Counted from the stretch's first letter, positions 44,515 through 54,114 are shown. The stretch: 64,000 nucleotides of DNA from Psychroflexus sp. ALD_RP9 (GCF_017311165.1 NZ_CP062973.1:372001-436000); one strand, 5' to 3'. The notes: generated by a model from the letters alone, not told the origin. Program-made: numbers and translations.

Positions 44515-45447
44515 ATGAAAAGGTATATCTGGCTATTAAGTTTGTTTTTTATTGCCTGCGATGATGGAGACCCAATTATTACAAACTTCAATTTTTCAAA
44601 TGAAACACCGCTTGAAGTTTGTCAAGATAATACAGACTATGTTTTTCATTACATAGATAGTGAAACTAATGAAGCTATTTCATTTGTGTTTAGCAGTGCT
44701 GATTTCGAAACCAGCTATGAAGGTTTCGAAGCACCTGAACCTATCGTAATACCATTAAACACAAGCAATCGATTAAACTATAGAACTTTATCAGCATCAA
44801 CTAATTCTAACACCTATTTTTGTCAAGATATCCCACCAAGTTCACCTGTGGTTTTAGAAGAGTTTAGAAGCACAAGTGGTGGTGAAGCTGTTATTATTCT
44901 TGAAGTTTTTGAACAAGATGATGACGATGGTGTACCAGCAGAACTTGAAGACATTAATGGTAACGGTAACCTATTTGATGATGATACTGATAATGACGGT
45001 ATCCCTAATTTTTTAGATGTCGATGATGATAATGATAATGTACTAACTGAAGTTGAAAACATCAATGATGAAAATAATAACCAATTTCCTGATACAGATG
45101 ATGATGGCACACCAGATTATTTAGATAATGATGATGATAATGATGGTGTTTTAACACGCTTTGAAGATATAAATGCCTTTGATAGTGGCAATGAAGAGCC
45201 TATTATTAACCCAACCGATGATGTTAATGCAGACGGTTTACCTAACTATTTAAATCCTGAAATATCTGAATCGATTGAAATTAATGCGGTTAGAGCCAAT
45301 GAAATTACACGTCGATTTAGAGTACAAGTTGTATTTAATGATGTAACCTTAAACAATGTAAATAACGATCAGACGGTAACTATAAGCCGTTTAAATATGG
45401 GATTTATTGAAACTACTACACAAGAAAATTTGGTTGAGACTAATTAA
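44515..45447 (+). CDS. Lipoprotein with thrombospondin type 3-like calcium repeats
   Basis: A 310-residue lipoprotein; the signal MKRYIWLLSLFFIAC ends at Cys15. The centre (about 140-240) is a run of Asp/Asn-rich units of the form DxDxDGxPD and DxDNDGxL, with the repeated segments DDTDNDGIPNFLDVDDD and DTDDDGTPDYLDNDDD, which is the calcium-binding thrombospondin type 3 pattern. It is probably held on the outer membrane and stabilised by calcium. Function unknown. It converges with the Smr gene with a 4-base overlap. Confidence 0.8.
   Translation: MKRYIWLLSLFFIACDDGDPIITNFNFSNETPLEVCQDNTDYVFHYIDSETNEAISFVFSSADFETSYEGFEAPEPIVIPLNTSNRLNYRTLSASTNSNTYFCQDIPPSSPVVLEEFRSTSGGEAVIILEVFEQDDDDGVPAELEDINGNGNLFDDDTDNDGIPNFLDVDDDNDNVLTEVENINDENNNQFPDTDDDGTPDYLDNDDDNDGVLTRFEDINAFDSGNEEPIINPTDDVNADGLPNYLNPEISESIEINAVRANEITRRFRVQVVFNDVTLNNVNNDQTVTISRLNMGFIETTTQENLVETN
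44925..45145 (+). repeat. Imperfect coding repeats (Asp/Asn calcium loops)
   Basis: GATGATGATAATGAT-like tracts recur about every 60-75 bases and encode the calcium loops of the lipoprotein. The copies are imperfect, so the repeat is old or under protein-level selection. Confidence 0.55.
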
Positions 45448-45974
45448 CTTTGATAAATGTAAACCTCTGTTGCTCCATAACCATAAGTTTTAAAATCGGC
45501 ATCATAAAAATCAATATGATCATAACGTCTAAACAAGGTCTCTAATTCTTGTTTTAGTACACCTTCGCCAACACCGTGAATAAATACTAGTCGTTTATGG
45601 CGAGATTTAATGGCTTGCTCTAGACGATGTCTTGCGGTATCTAACTGTAAATTTAACATATCGAAGTTAGACATATTTTTAACGTTATTAACCAACTCAT
45701 GAATGTGTAAATCTATTTCTATAATAGGAACATCTCGTACAGATTTTTGAGAAGATTTGGTTTTTCCGAGGTTTAAATCTGTTTTTATTTTATCGCGAAC
45801 ATCATCAGCATTAATCTGAATATCAAGTGGTTTAATAGGTACAACTTCAGTTTTAGAGACCTCAAAGCGAAAACCATCTTGGTCTTCAATGGTTACAAAT
45901 TCACTGCTTAATTGAACAACTTTACCGGTGATGGTATCATCTAAAACTTCAACTTGGTCACCTAGCCTAATCAT
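45444..45974 (-). CDS. DUF2027-Smr domain protein
   Basis: A 176-residue protein. The N-terminal DUF2027 part (GDQVEVLDDTITGKVVQL, about 4-60) is an SH3-like barrel; the C-terminal Smr domain (about 95-176) shows IDLHIHELV, RLVFIHGVGEGVLKQELETLF and YGYGATEVYI. Smr domains nick DNA or cleave RNA, as in MutS2 and in ribosome rescue. It is longer in other Bacteroidetes, so this is a short form. A membrane protein gene sits directly upstream. Confidence 0.85.
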   Translation of the reverse strand: MIRLGDQVEVLDDTITGKVVQLSSEFVTIEDQDGFRFEVSKTEVVPIKPLDIQINADDVRDKIKTDLNLGKTKSSQKSVRDVPIIEIDLHIHELVNNVKNMSNFDMLNLQLDTARHRLEQAIKSRHKRLVFIHGVGEGVLKQELETLFRRYDHIDFYDADFKTYGYGATEVYIYQS

Positions 45975-46268
45975 CTATTTTGAAGGTTTAGTTTTATCTT
46001 CAACAGAAAACTGTTCAGTAGTATTTTTATCAGTTTCAGTATTCTCTTGTTGGTTATTATCTAAATCAGTTTCAGCAGGATTTTTATGATCTTTTGGGTT
46101 ATCTTGTGCCCATTGTTTGGTAGAATTATATAAACCAAACATCAGTAAAACTAAGCCAATGATTTTATAATAAACCACATCTGGCTTTTCAACTAAGTCG
46201 TAAATTAATAAGGCCGCACCAACTAAAATAAATGTGGTAAAAAGACCTTGCTTTTTTGTATTAATCAT
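45975..46268 (-). CDS. Small two-helix membrane protein
   Basis: A 97-residue protein with two membrane helices (about 9-24 and 33-47) and a charged C-terminal tail rich in Asn, Glu and Lys (about 55-97). It lies directly against the DUF2027-Smr gene and has its own -7 element upstream, so they form an operon. I recognise no family beyond a pattern common in flavobacteria. Confidence 0.65.
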   Translation of the reverse strand: MINTKKQGLFTTFILVGAALLIYDLVEKPDVVYYKIIGLVLLMFGLYNSTKQWAQDNPKDHKNPAETDLDNNQQENTETDKNTTEQFSVEDKTKPSK

Positions 46269-46292
46269 GCTTTATAAATCTATAATAAACAA

Positions 46293-46300
46293 CAAATATA
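46293..46300 (-). promoter_or_regulatory. -7 element for the two-helix protein-Smr operon
   Basis: CAAATATA reads TATATTTG on the minus strand, 24 bases before the ATG at 46268. Confidence 0.4.
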
Positions 46301-46394
46301 GCCTTATTTAAAAGCTTAGGTTAACATTTTTACAGATTTGAATTTGTTAAACCATAAATTATGTTAATTTTATCAAAACAAAATTAGTAAACTG

Positions 46395-46721
46395 ATGGAA
46401 ACTACTCAACCTAAACGCCCAAGCAACCATTTGGTGATGGCAATCATAACAACGATTTTATGTTGTGCACCAGGCCTACCGGCTGGTATTGCAAGTATTG
46501 TGTTCTCAACACAGGTTAATAAAAAATATAACGAAGGTGATTATGAAGGTGCTGAAAGAGCATCTAAAAATGCTAAAATCGCTTGGATAATAGCCTTGGT
46601 TTTAGGCTTAATCGGCGCTATTTCTTACATTGTATTTGTATTTGTAATTGCTAGTGACGAAGGATTTAGAGAAGCCCTTGAACAAGAGCTACAAAGACAA
46701 CAATCTTTACAAAATAACTAA
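46395..46721 (+). CDS. CD225/dispanin family membrane protein (first copy)
   Basis: A 108-residue protein. The CD225 core is plain: NHLVMAIITTILCCAPGLPAGIASIVFS, the loop NKKYNEGDYEGAERASKNAK and the second helix IAWIIALVLGLIGAISYIVF. The family includes the animal IFITM proteins, where the CC pair and the GDYEGAxRAS-like loop are also conserved. In bacteria the function is unknown; membrane curvature or fusion control is one idea by analogy. A second copy and a DUF2752 gene follow. Confidence 0.85.
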   Translation: METTQPKRPSNHLVMAIITTILCCAPGLPAGIASIVFSTQVNKKYNEGDYEGAERASKNAKIAWIIALVLGLIGAISYIVFVFVIASDEGFREALEQELQRQQSLQNN

Positions 46722-46723
46722 TG

Positions 46724-47002
46724 ATGGAAACAAGCAAACCTAAGCATCCACAAAATCACTTAGCAATGGCTATTATCTCAGCATTGCTTTGTTGCCAACC
46801 AGCTGGCATTGTTAGCATTGTTTATGCTGCTCAAGTGAACTCTAAATATGCCTCTGGAGATTACGAAGGTGCTGAACGTGCTTCTCAAAATGCCAAAACT
46901 TGGTGGATTGTCTCATTAGTATTAGCCTTAGTGGTTTGGGTAGGTTTTATACTTATTTACGGTTTAGGTGCTATTCTAGCAATAGCATCTGGCGATTTAT
47001 AA
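46724..47002 (+). CDS. CD225/dispanin family membrane protein (second copy)
   Basis: A 92-residue paralogue of the preceding gene: NHLAMAIISALLCCQPAGIVSIVYAAQ, NSKYASGDYEGAERASQNAK and a second membrane helix. It is shorter, with a trimmed LLCCQPAG and a different C-terminus. The ATG at 46724 aligns with the start of the first copy; 46721 overlaps the previous stop. The two copies share most loop residues, which points to a tandem duplication. Confidence 0.85.
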   Translation: METSKPKHPQNHLAMAIISALLCCQPAGIVSIVYAAQVNSKYASGDYEGAERASQNAKTWWIVSLVLALVVWVGFILIYGLGAILAIASGDL

Positions 47003-47005
47003 TGC

Positions 47006-47413
47006 ATGACCAAAAAAAGTAAAGCCATATTATATTCAGGCTTAGCCGTTATTTTAATTTTACTGCTAAGCCTTTATCTAAATTTCAGCCCTAAAGAATT
47101 TAAGTTTTTTCCGAAATGTATGTTTCATAGCTTAACAGGATTACATTGTCCTGGTTGTGGAAGTCAACGCGCTGTACACGCAATTCTAAATGGCCAAATT
47201 ATAGAAGGCTTAAAGTACAACTTACTCATTATACTGGCCATTTTTGTGTTATCTTATCAAATTGTACAACAAATTATCGTTTATTTTTATCCAGAGAAAA
47301 ACAATAACATACTTTATAAATCGGCAACGCCTTGGGTGATTTTTATAATCATTATTTTATTCTGGATTTTACGAAACATTCCATTTGCACCATTTACATT
47401 TTTAGCACCTTAA
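47006..47413 (+). CDS. DUF2752 membrane protein
   Basis: A 135-residue membrane protein with about three helices. The motif MFHSLTGLHCPGCGSQRAVHAILNG is the DUF2752 signature with its CPGCGxxR core, which may bind a metal or heme. It lies 3 bases after two CD225 genes, an arrangement recurring in Bacteroidetes, so the three probably act together. Function unknown. Confidence 0.85.
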   Translation: MTKKSKAILYSGLAVILILLLSLYLNFSPKEFKFFPKCMFHSLTGLHCPGCGSQRAVHAILNGQIIEGLKYNLLIILAIFVLSYQIVQQIIVYFYPEKNNNILYKSATPWVIFIIIILFWILRNIPFAPFTFLAP

Positions 47414-47451
47414 AGCTTCTATAAAGCCGCCTTAAATGGATTTTAAATTTC

Positions 47452-47459
47452 TATTTTTG
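47452..47459 (+). promoter_or_regulatory. -7 element for pepD
   Basis: TATTTTTG matches TAnnTTTG and ends 17 bases before the ATG at 47477. Confidence 0.45.
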
Positions 47460-47476
47460 TTGAAAAATAGATTTAA

Positions 47477-48937
47477 ATGCAAACACCACTTCACAACTTA
47501 GAACCAAAACCCATTTGGAAAAACTTTGAAGCTATTAATGCTATTCCAAGAGCTTCAAAAAAAGAAGAGAAGATTATACAATTCATGCTTGATTTTGGAA
47601 AGAAGTTAAACCTTGAAACATTTACTGATTCTGGCCAAAATGTAATTATAAAAAAACCAGCCACAAAGGGTTTTGAAGATCGAAAAACCGTAGTCTTACA
47701 ATCCCATTTAGACATGGTTCATCAAAAAAATAACGATACTGAATTTGACTTTGACAAACAAGGTATTGATATGTATATTGATGATGATTGGGTAAAAGCA
47801 AACGGCACAACCTTAGGTGCAGATAATGGTTTAGGCGTTGCCACAATCATGGCTATTTTAGAGTCTAAAGATATAGAACATCCAGCTCTAGAAGCCCTTT
47901 TTACCATAGATGAAGAAACTGGTATGACTGGTGCTAAAAATTTAGACCAATCGGTTTTAAAAGGCGATATATTACTTAACCTCGATACTGAAGAAGATGA
48001 CGAGATTGGGATTGGCTGTGCAGGTGGTATAGATATTACTGCTACCCGATTTTACATAGAAGAATCTATTCCTGAAAACTATCAAGCTCTAAAAATCACT
48101 GTAAAAGGTTTAAACGGAGGCCACTCTGGAATGGACATCATCAAAGGTCTTGGCAATGCCAATAAATTATTAAACAGATTTTTATATCTCGGCCATACAA
48201 AATTTCAAATAAGATTAGCGTCTTTTGTTGGTGGCGGACTTCGAAATGCTATTCCTCGCGAAAGTGAAGCTGTAATATGTATCAATAAAGATGATATTAA
48301 TGCGTTTAAAGAGAAGTTCTTAAGCTTAGTTGAAGCTATTAAAACAGAGTACAAAAATTTAGAACCTCAACTTGACATAAGCTTAATTGAAGTAAACCAA
48401 CCTGAAAAAGTCATTAGTGCCGATGTACAAGATTTATTTATTAAATCTATCTACGCTATTGCTAATGGTGTGTACAGAATGAGTCCAGATATTGAAGGTT
48501 TAGTAGAAACCTCTAACAATCTAGCTAAAATTGAAGCCAAAAACGGTAAAATTGAAGTAATGTGCTTAACTCGCTCATCTGTAGAAAGTACAAAAGATGA
48601 TTTAGCAAACTCGATTTCAAGTAGCCTAGACTTAGCTGGGTTTAGTGTAGAGTTATCAGGTGATTATCCTGGTTGGCAACCAAATACTGAGTCTGACATT
48701 TTAAAAATTGTAGACCACGTTTACAAAAAACAAAATGGCGAAAAAGCCAACATAGCAGCCTGTCACGCTGGTTTAGAATGTGGTATACTAGGAAGCCACT
48801 ACCCTGAAATGGATATGATTTCATTTGGACCAACTATTCGAGGCGCACATTCACCCGATGAACGTGCTAGCATTTCAAGCACACAAAAATTTTGGAAACT
48901 TACACTTGAAGTTTTAAAACAAATTCCAAAAAAATAA
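47477..48937 (+). CDS. pepD: Aminoacyl-histidine dipeptidase (M20C)
   Basis: A 486-residue zinc dipeptidase. VVLQSHLDMVHQKN and TTLGADNGLGVATIMA give the first metal ligands and catalytic Asp, FTIDEETGMTGAKNL the Glu-Glu pair, and GLNGGHSGMDI the lid region. It cleaves Xaa-His and other dipeptides in the cytosol. It is transcribed alone with a shared terminator to its right. Confidence 0.94.
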   Translation: MQTPLHNLEPKPIWKNFEAINAIPRASKKEEKIIQFMLDFGKKLNLETFTDSGQNVIIKKPATKGFEDRKTVVLQSHLDMVHQKNNDTEFDFDKQGIDMYIDDDWVKANGTTLGADNGLGVATIMAILESKDIEHPALEALFTIDEETGMTGAKNLDQSVLKGDILLNLDTEEDDEIGIGCAGGIDITATRFYIEESIPENYQALKITVKGLNGGHSGMDIIKGLGNANKLLNRFLYLGHTKFQIRLASFVGGGLRNAIPRESEAVICINKDDINAFKEKFLSLVEAIKTEYKNLEPQLDISLIEVNQPEKVISADVQDLFIKSIYAIANGVYRMSPDIEGLVETSNNLAKIEAKNGKIEVMCLTRSSVESTKDDLANSISSSLDLAGFSVELSGDYPGWQPNTESDILKIVDHVYKKQNGEKANIAACHAGLECGILGSHYPEMDMISFGPTIRGAHSPDERASISSTQKFWKLTLEVLKQIPKK

Positions 48938-48960
48938 TTTTATTAATTTTAAATTCTTTT

Positions 48961-48985
48961 AAAACCCTGAAAATTTCAGGGTTTT
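48961..48985. terminator. Bidirectional terminator between pepD and cysM
   Basis: AAAACCCTG (48961-48969) pairs with CAGGGTTTT (48977-48985) across an A/T loop whose bases can extend the stem. T residues flank it on both strands. It serves the convergent pepD and cysM genes; its right arm ends at the cysM stop codon. Confidence 0.8.
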
Positions 48986-49871
48986 AATATTTAAATAAAG
49001 GTGAAGATAGATAGCGGTCACCGCGATCGCAAACAATACTTACCACAACACCTTCGTCGAGCTGCTCACATAATTTTACAGCTGCAGTTGCAGCGCCACC
49101 ACTACTCATTCCAGAAAAAATTCCCTCATGAGCTGCTAAGTATCTAGCCATATCGGTTGCCTCTTTTTCGTTAACTTCAATAACTTGATCAACTTTATTT
49201 GAATTGAAAATTTTAGGTAAATATGCTTTAGGCCATTTTCTAATTCCAGGAATTTTAGCACCATCTTCAGGTTGAACTCCAATAATTTTAATAGAAGGAT
49301 TTTGCTCTTTTAAAAAGGTTGATGTTCCCATAATGGTGCCCGTTGTTCCCATAGAAGAAACAAAATGCGTGACTTTATGTTCTGTAGCTTTCCATATTTC
49401 TGGACCTGTTGTTTTGTAATGTGCCTTCCAATTATCATCATTAGCAAATTGGTTAAAACTGTAATAATCTCCAGATTTCATCTTACTTTCAACATAATCT
49501 CGTGAGCCGATAATACCTTCTTCAGCACTTGTTAAAGTTACTTTTGCACCATAAGCACGCATGGTTTTGACGCGTTCTTCGGTGGCATTTTCAGGCATGA
49601 CCAACTCTAAATTTAAACCGAAAACACTTGCGATCATAGCTAAGGCAATGCCGGTGTTGCCACTGGTAGGCTCAATTAAACGTGAATTTGTGATAATCTC
49701 ACCTCGTTTTAAAGCCTCATTAATCATATTAAATGCTGCACGATCTTTTACACTTCCGCCAGGGTTATGACCTTCCAGCTTAAATAAGAGTTTAACCTTA
49801 GGATTTTTAATTAATGTTTTAGCTTCAACTAGTGGCGTATTTCCTACTAAATCAATTATACTTTTATTCAT
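48984..49871 (-). CDS. cysM: Cysteine synthase
   Basis: A 295-residue PLP enzyme that makes cysteine from O-acetylserine and sulfide. GHNPGGSVKDRAAFNM holds the PLP Lys, EPTSGNTGIALAMIA the substrate loop, SSMGTTGTIMGTSTFL the phosphate site, and IFSGMSSGGAATAA the second substrate loop. The ending VCDRGDRYLSSPLFKY is that of CysM-type synthases. It lies 1 base after cysE in the same direction. Confidence 0.93.
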   Translation of the reverse strand: MNKSIIDLVGNTPLVEAKTLIKNPKVKLLFKLEGHNPGGSVKDRAAFNMINEALKRGEIITNSRLIEPTSGNTGIALAMIASVFGLNLELVMPENATEERVKTMRAYGAKVTLTSAEEGIIGSRDYVESKMKSGDYYSFNQFANDDNWKAHYKTTGPEIWKATEHKVTHFVSSMGTTGTIMGTSTFLKEQNPSIKIIGVQPEDGAKIPGIRKWPKAYLPKIFNSNKVDQVIEVNEKEATDMARYLAAHEGIFSGMSSGGAATAAVKLCEQLDEGVVVSIVCDRGDRYLSSPLFKY

Positions 49872-49872
49872 C

Positions 49873-50664
49873 TTACTTAGATTTTATTTGAATCTGTGGC
49901 TTATGGGTTACCAACGAATTATCTTCAACAGATGATGTTAACCAAACGTTTCCGCCGATGGTACTATTCTTACCAATAATAGTTTTTCCACCTAAAATAG
50001 TTGCATTAGCGTAAATTGTAACGTCACTTTCTATCGTTGGATGTCGTTTCTTATTAATCATATTTTTATCAACAGAAAGTGCACCAAGTGTTACGCCTTG
50101 ATAGATTTTTACGCGGTCTTTTATAACCGATGTTTCACCTATAACAACACCAGTGGCATGGTCTATAAAAAAAGGAACACCAATTTTTGCGGCTGGGTTA
50201 ATATCAGTTCCAGTAAGCGTATGAGCAGATTCAGACATTAGTCGAGGCACTAAAGGCAATCCGAATTTTTGAAGTTCATGGCTTAATCTATAAATAGCAA
50301 TTGCATAAAAACCTGGATAAGATAAGTAAACTTCTTCAACAGAGTTGGCTGCGGGATCATTTTCATAAATAAACTCGGCATCTTGATTTAATTGTTTTAA
50401 AATTTTAGGTAATTTCTGCATGTACTCCGTCCATTTATCTCTACATGGATTATCATCTTCAAAACAAACTAAATCAGCTAAACCTTTAAATTCAAGCTCA
50501 AGTAAATTCATATATTCTTCAACATTGATACTTTTGTCGAAGAGCGTTAAGAACAAAGTCTTTGTAAAAGATTCGGTCTTTTCTTTAATTTTATACAAGC
50601 ATGAAACCTTATTTTTTTCAGTTTCTATATTTTGGATAATTGTTTGTCGTTCTGTATTACTCAA
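49873..50664 (-). CDS. cysE: Serine O-acetyltransferase (EpsC-like CysE)
   Basis: A 263-residue enzyme that acetylates serine for cysteine synthesis. [13 protein letters not shown] and the [26 protein letters not shown] block are the CysE catalytic part with the left-handed beta helix ([33 protein letters not shown]). Residues 1-100 form the helical trimer interface. It heads the cysE-cysM operon, so both enzymes are made together and may form the cysteine synthase complex. Confidence 0.93.
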   Translation of the reverse strand: MSNTERQTIIQNIETEKNKVSCLYKIKEKTESFTKTLFLTLFDKSINVEEYMNLLELEFKGLADLVCFEDDNPCRDKWTEYMQKLPKILKQLNQDAEFIYENDPAANSVEEVYLSYPGFYAIAIYRLSHELQKFGLPLVPRLMSESAHTLTGTDINPAAKIGVPFFIDHATGVVIGETSVIKDRVKIYQGVTLGALSVDKNMINKKRHPTIESDVTIYANATILGGKTIIGKNSTIGGNVWLTSSVEDNSLVTHKPQIQIKSK

Positions 50665-50674
50665 CTTTTTTTTA

Positions 50675-50682
50675 CAAATTTA
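50675..50682 (-). promoter_or_regulatory. -7 element for cysE-cysM
   Basis: CAAATTTA reads TAAATTTG on the minus strand, 10 bases before the ATG at 50664. Confidence 0.4.
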
Positions 50683-50769
50683 GGATTTGCAATTGCCGAA
50701 TACTTTAAAATTTGCATAAAATTAGGCAAAGGCTTAGTTTAAACTGATTGAGTATTGCATTTTTGAAGC

Positions 50770-51825
50770 ATGAAAACACATGATGTTATTATAGTTGGTG
50801 GTGGCTTAAGCGGTTTGTCTCTTGCATATTACCTAGAGCAAAATGCCATAAATTATAAACTACTGGAAGGAAGAAGTAGGCTTGGTGGTCGGGTTTTCAC
50901 AATTACTAAAAACGGTTTTCCTTTTGAAATGGGCGCAACTTGGTTCGGTGAAAAGCACAAACGTTTAATGGCGCTTGTTAAAGATTTAAAGATTGGATAC
51001 AAACCACAAGTCAATGGTGAAAAGGCGCTCGTTGATCAGCGACCATTTGGTTCGGTTGGATTTATAAATATTCCTTCATCTGAAGAAACAACATATAAGT
51101 TTACAAAAGGTAGCTTCAGTCTTATTGAAGCTTTGTCAGAAAAAATTCCAGCTCTAAAAATTCAGTTGAATTGTAAGGTTAACTCGATTAAGCAACAATC
51201 TGAATATATTGAAGTGAATAGTGATTCAGAAAGCTTTTGTGCAAAACAAGTTATTGTTTGCTTGCCGCCAAACTTAAGTCAATCTATTAATTTTCAACCA
51301 GCTTTGAAAACAAGTTTTAAAAATACACTTCACCAAACACATACTTGGATGGGCAATTCAGTTAAAATTGCTATTGCATATGAAAATGATTTTTGGAGTA
51401 ATGATGGATTTACAGGGACTATTTTCTCTAACCAGCAAAGCATTCAAGAATTGTATCAGCATTATAACAAATCTGGCTATGGTCTTGTTGGTTTTATCAA
51501 TCAAAAATTCAACAACCTATCCGTAATTAATTTAAAAGAGAAAGCAATAAAACAGCTTGTGGAATATTTTGGAGAGGCTGCAAAAGACTATAAAGAAATT
51601 TCAATATTAAATTGGCATAATGAAAGGTTAACCACGTCAAAACACAACCAAAATTTAATACCTCACCAAACTAATGGTGCGAAAAGTCTACGAGAACCTG
51701 AATGGAAAAATAATCTTTGGTTTGGAGCTTCAGAAACAGCCAAGGAAAATCCAGGTTACATGAATGGTGCAGTCGTTAGAGCTGAAGAGCTCGCTAAGCT
51801 TTTATTAAAAAAAATTAAGGCTTAA
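50770..51825 (+). CDS. Flavin-dependent amine oxidase
   Basis: A 351-residue FAD enzyme. VIIVGGGLSGLSLAYYLEQ is the dinucleotide motif, GRSRLGGRVFTITKNGFPFEMGATWFG the monoamine-oxidase start block, and WFGASETAKENPGYMNGAVVRAEELA the C-terminal FAD contact. The family includes monoamine, polyamine and protoporphyrinogen oxidases; this short bacterial form has no known substrate. It is divergent from cysE. Confidence 0.88.
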   Translation: MKTHDVIIVGGGLSGLSLAYYLEQNAINYKLLEGRSRLGGRVFTITKNGFPFEMGATWFGEKHKRLMALVKDLKIGYKPQVNGEKALVDQRPFGSVGFINIPSSEETTYKFTKGSFSLIEALSEKIPALKIQLNCKVNSIKQQSEYIEVNSDSESFCAKQVIVCLPPNLSQSINFQPALKTSFKNTLHQTHTWMGNSVKIAIAYENDFWSNDGFTGTIFSNQQSIQELYQHYNKSGYGLVGFINQKFNNLSVINLKEKAIKQLVEYFGEAAKDYKEISILNWHNERLTTSKHNQNLIPHQTNGAKSLREPEWKNNLWFGASETAKENPGYMNGAVVRAEELAKLLLKKIKA

Positions 51826-51852
51826 ACTAATTTAATAATTTTAAAAATATAA

Positions 51853-51888
51853 AATCGCCAGTTTGTTTTAAGAGCAGAACTGGCGATT
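51853..51888. terminator. Hairpin terminator between amine oxidase and hemL
   Basis: AATCGCCAGTT (51853-51863) pairs with AACTGGCGATT (51878-51888) across a 14-base loop. The minus strand has a T-rich tract beyond it, so it should end the hemL transcript; it may also serve the amine oxidase. It lies about 105 bases past the hemL stop. Confidence 0.7.
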
Positions 51889-51993
51889 ACAATTATGTAG
51901 GATGTTAATTTTAATAATGTTTTTTACACCTTTAAAATTAGCAATCGTATGTCTAACCCAACTTATGCGTTGAAAATCTATTACGGCCTGAAA

Positions 51994-53283
51994 TTACTTC
52001 AAATCAGGAGCTAAATCATCTAAAGCTTCAATGGTATGATCTAAATCTGCATAAGATAACGCATTGTTTAAAAAATAACTTTCAAATGCACTAGGAGGCA
52101 AATAAATTCCACGGTTTAGCATACCATGAAAATAGGTTTTAAACTTACTATTATTTCCTTTAGCAGCAGATTCAAAATCAACAACCGGTTCATCTGTAAA
52201 ATGAACAGAAATCATGGAGCCACAGCGGTTAATTTGATGTGTAATATCATGTTTGGTTAAGACTTTAGCTATGCCTTCATGGAGATAGGCTGTTTTTTGA
52301 GCTAGTTCGTCAAAGATTTCTGGTTTAGAGTTGAGTTCAGTTAGCATAGCTAATCCTGCTGCCATTGCTAAAGGATTTCCGCTTAAAGTTCCTGCTTGAT
52401 ATACTGGACCTTCTGGTGCTAGATGAGCCATGATTTCTTCACGTGCTGCAAAAGCTCCGACAGGCAAACCACCACCGACGACTTTTCCAAAGGTAACTAT
52501 ATCAGCCTTAACACCTAACAATTCTTGAACACCACCAGGTGCTAACCTAAAGCCAGTCATTACTTCATCAAAAACTAATAAAATATTGTGGTTATTACAT
52601 AACTCACGAAGTTGTTTTAAGAAATCATTTTGAGGTAAAATACAACCCATATTCCCTGGAACGGGTTCAATTATAATACAAGCTATTTCACCTTCATTAG
52701 CTTTAATTAAAGATTTTACGCTATCTATATCATTGTAATTGGCAAGTAAAGTATCTTTAGCTGTTCCTTTAGTTACACCTGGAGAGTTTGGTGCACCAAA
52801 GGTTACAGCACCACTTCCGGCTTGAATTAAAAAAGAATCACTATGACCATGATAACAGCCCGCAAATTTTATTATTTTGTCCTTTTGGGTAAAACCTCTG
52901 GCTAAGCGTACAGCACTCATACAAGCTTCAGTTCCGCTATTGACAAATCGAATTTTATCAATATTAGGAACCATCTCTACTGCCAGTTGAGCAATTTTTG
53001 TTTCAATTTCGGTAGGAATACCAAAAGAAGTACCTAATTTTGTTTTATCAATAAGTGCATCTACAACAGGCTGATGAGCGTGGCCTAAAATCATTGGACC
53101 CCAAGAAGCAATGTAATCGATTAGTTTATTACCATCTTCATCATATAAATAAGCGCCTTTAGCTTTTTTAATATAAATGGGTTCACCACCAACAGCATTA
53201 AAAGCACGAACTGGTGAATTTACACCACCCGGAATATATTGTTTAGCTTTATTAAAAAGTTGACTACTTCGTTTATAAATCAT
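51994..53283 (-). CDS. hemL: Glutamate-1-semialdehyde 2,1-aminomutase
   Basis: A 429-residue PLP enzyme making 5-aminolevulinate for heme. [17 protein letters not shown] is the start signature, [17 protein letters not shown] binds [19 protein letters not shown] has the Asp and [19 protein letters not shown] the PLP Lys. Other heme genes are not adjacent. It is the last gene after an N-acetylglucosaminidase lipoprotein and the deaminase-like gene. Confidence 0.96.
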   Translation of the reverse strand: MIYKRSSQLFNKAKQYIPGGVNSPVRAFNAVGGEPIYIKKAKGAYLYDEDGNKLIDYIASWGPMILGHAHQPVVDALIDKTKLGTSFGIPTEIETKIAQLAVEMVPNIDKIRFVNSGTEACMSAVRLARGFTQKDKIIKFAGCYHGHSDSFLIQAGSGAVTFGAPNSPGVTKGTAKDTLLANYNDIDSVKSLIKANEGEIACIIIEPVPGNMGCILPQNDFLKQLRELCNNHNILLVFDEVMTGFRLAPGGVQELLGVKADIVTFGKVVGGGLPVGAFAAREEIMAHLAPEGPVYQAGTLSGNPLAMAAGLAMLTELNSKPEIFDELAQKTAYLHEGIAKVLTKHDITHQINRCGSMISVHFTDEPVVDFESAAKGNNSKFKTYFHGMLNRGIYLPPSAFESYFLNNALSYADLDHTIEALDDLAPDLK

Positions 53284-53286
53284 ATT

Positions 53287-54114
53287 TTAATTAAGTTTTA
53301 AAAGTTGTCCTATTGAAATTGTATTAGAATTTAAACGATTAATGGTTTTTAGTTCTTCTACTGTTAGGTTAAATTTTTGGGCTATTCCATATAAAGTATC
53401 ACCGGCTTTCACTCTATAAGCATTTTCGGTTGGTTGAACTCGAATTGGCTTAGGTAAATCTCTAACATCAATTTTACCTAATACTTCTAAATCATAACGG
53501 TGTAAATCATAGCGCTCAATTAAACTAATTAATTTTCTAGGATATGCGGGATCTGTAGCATAACCTGCTTTTTTTAAGCCTCTTGCCCATGATTTATAAT
53601 CATCTCTATCAAAATCAAATAGAAATGCATAACGTGAACGCTCGTATAAAAACAATGAATGGTCTCTAAATGAGTACTTAGGATCTTTATATTTTCTGAA
53701 GCATTCCTGTAGTTCATCATCATCATGGTACACTTTTTCACCTTGCCAGCCGTTGCATTTTATACCAAAATGATTGTTACTTTTTTGAGTTAATGGACCA
53801 TTACCACTACCCGATTCTAAAATACCTTGCGCTAAAGTAATACTCGCAGGAATGCCATACAAACGCATTTCTTCTTGAGCTATACCTGCGAAGTTATAAA
53901 TATAGCGTTCTACAGGAGATAAGTTTTTAAGTGAAATTTCTTGTTGACTTTTTGGTGCTTTTTCTTGAACTGATTTAGGCGAAATTGGTTGACTCTTAGG
54001 TACTTGATTATTAACTTCAGTTGAAGTTGTTGGCTGTTTTGTAACCAACTTCTTTTTTGTTCCACATGAAATAACAAAAATCCCTATTAAAATAAATACA
54101 CTTATTTTTTTCAT
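53287..54114 (-). CDS. Glucosaminidase-LysM lipoprotein
   Basis: A 275-residue lipoprotein with lipobox Cys17 (IFVISCGTKKK). A Ser/Pro/Lys-rich linker (20-65) leads to a mannosyl-glycoprotein endo-beta-N-acetylglucosaminidase domain (about 70-205: PASITLAQGILESGSGNGPL with the catalytic Glu, NNHFGIKCNGWQG, YDLHRYDLEVLG) and one LysM domain at the C-terminus (YRVKAGDTLYGIAQKFNLTVEEL). It should cut and bind peptidoglycan from the outer membrane. It overlaps the upstream gene by 4 bases. Confidence 0.9.
   Translation of the reverse strand: MKKISVFILIGIFVISCGTKKKLVTKQPTTSTEVNNQVPKSQPISPKSVQEKAPKSQQEISLKNLSPVERYIYNFAGIAQEEMRLYGIPASITLAQGILESGSGNGPLTQKSNNHFGIKCNGWQGEKVYHDDDELQECFRKYKDPKYSFRDHSLFLYERSRYAFLFDFDRDDYKSWARGLKKAGYATDPAYPRKLISLIERYDLHRYDLEVLGKIDVRDLPKPIRVQPTENAYRVKAGDTLYGIAQKFNLTVEELKTINRLNSNTISIGQLLKLN

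Noticed and set aside
44823-45110. 95-codon serine-rich minus-strand frame
   Set aside because: It is the antisense shadow of the Asp/Asn-rich calcium repeats; antisense of GAT/GAC runs always reads as Ser/Val/Ile-rich.
54058-54073. parS-like site TGTTCCACATGAAATA
   Set aside because: It matches the parS consensus at 13 of 16 positions but breaks the central CACGTG and lies in the coding start of the glucosaminidase lipoprotein. ParB sites usually allow fewer changes, so chance is likelier.
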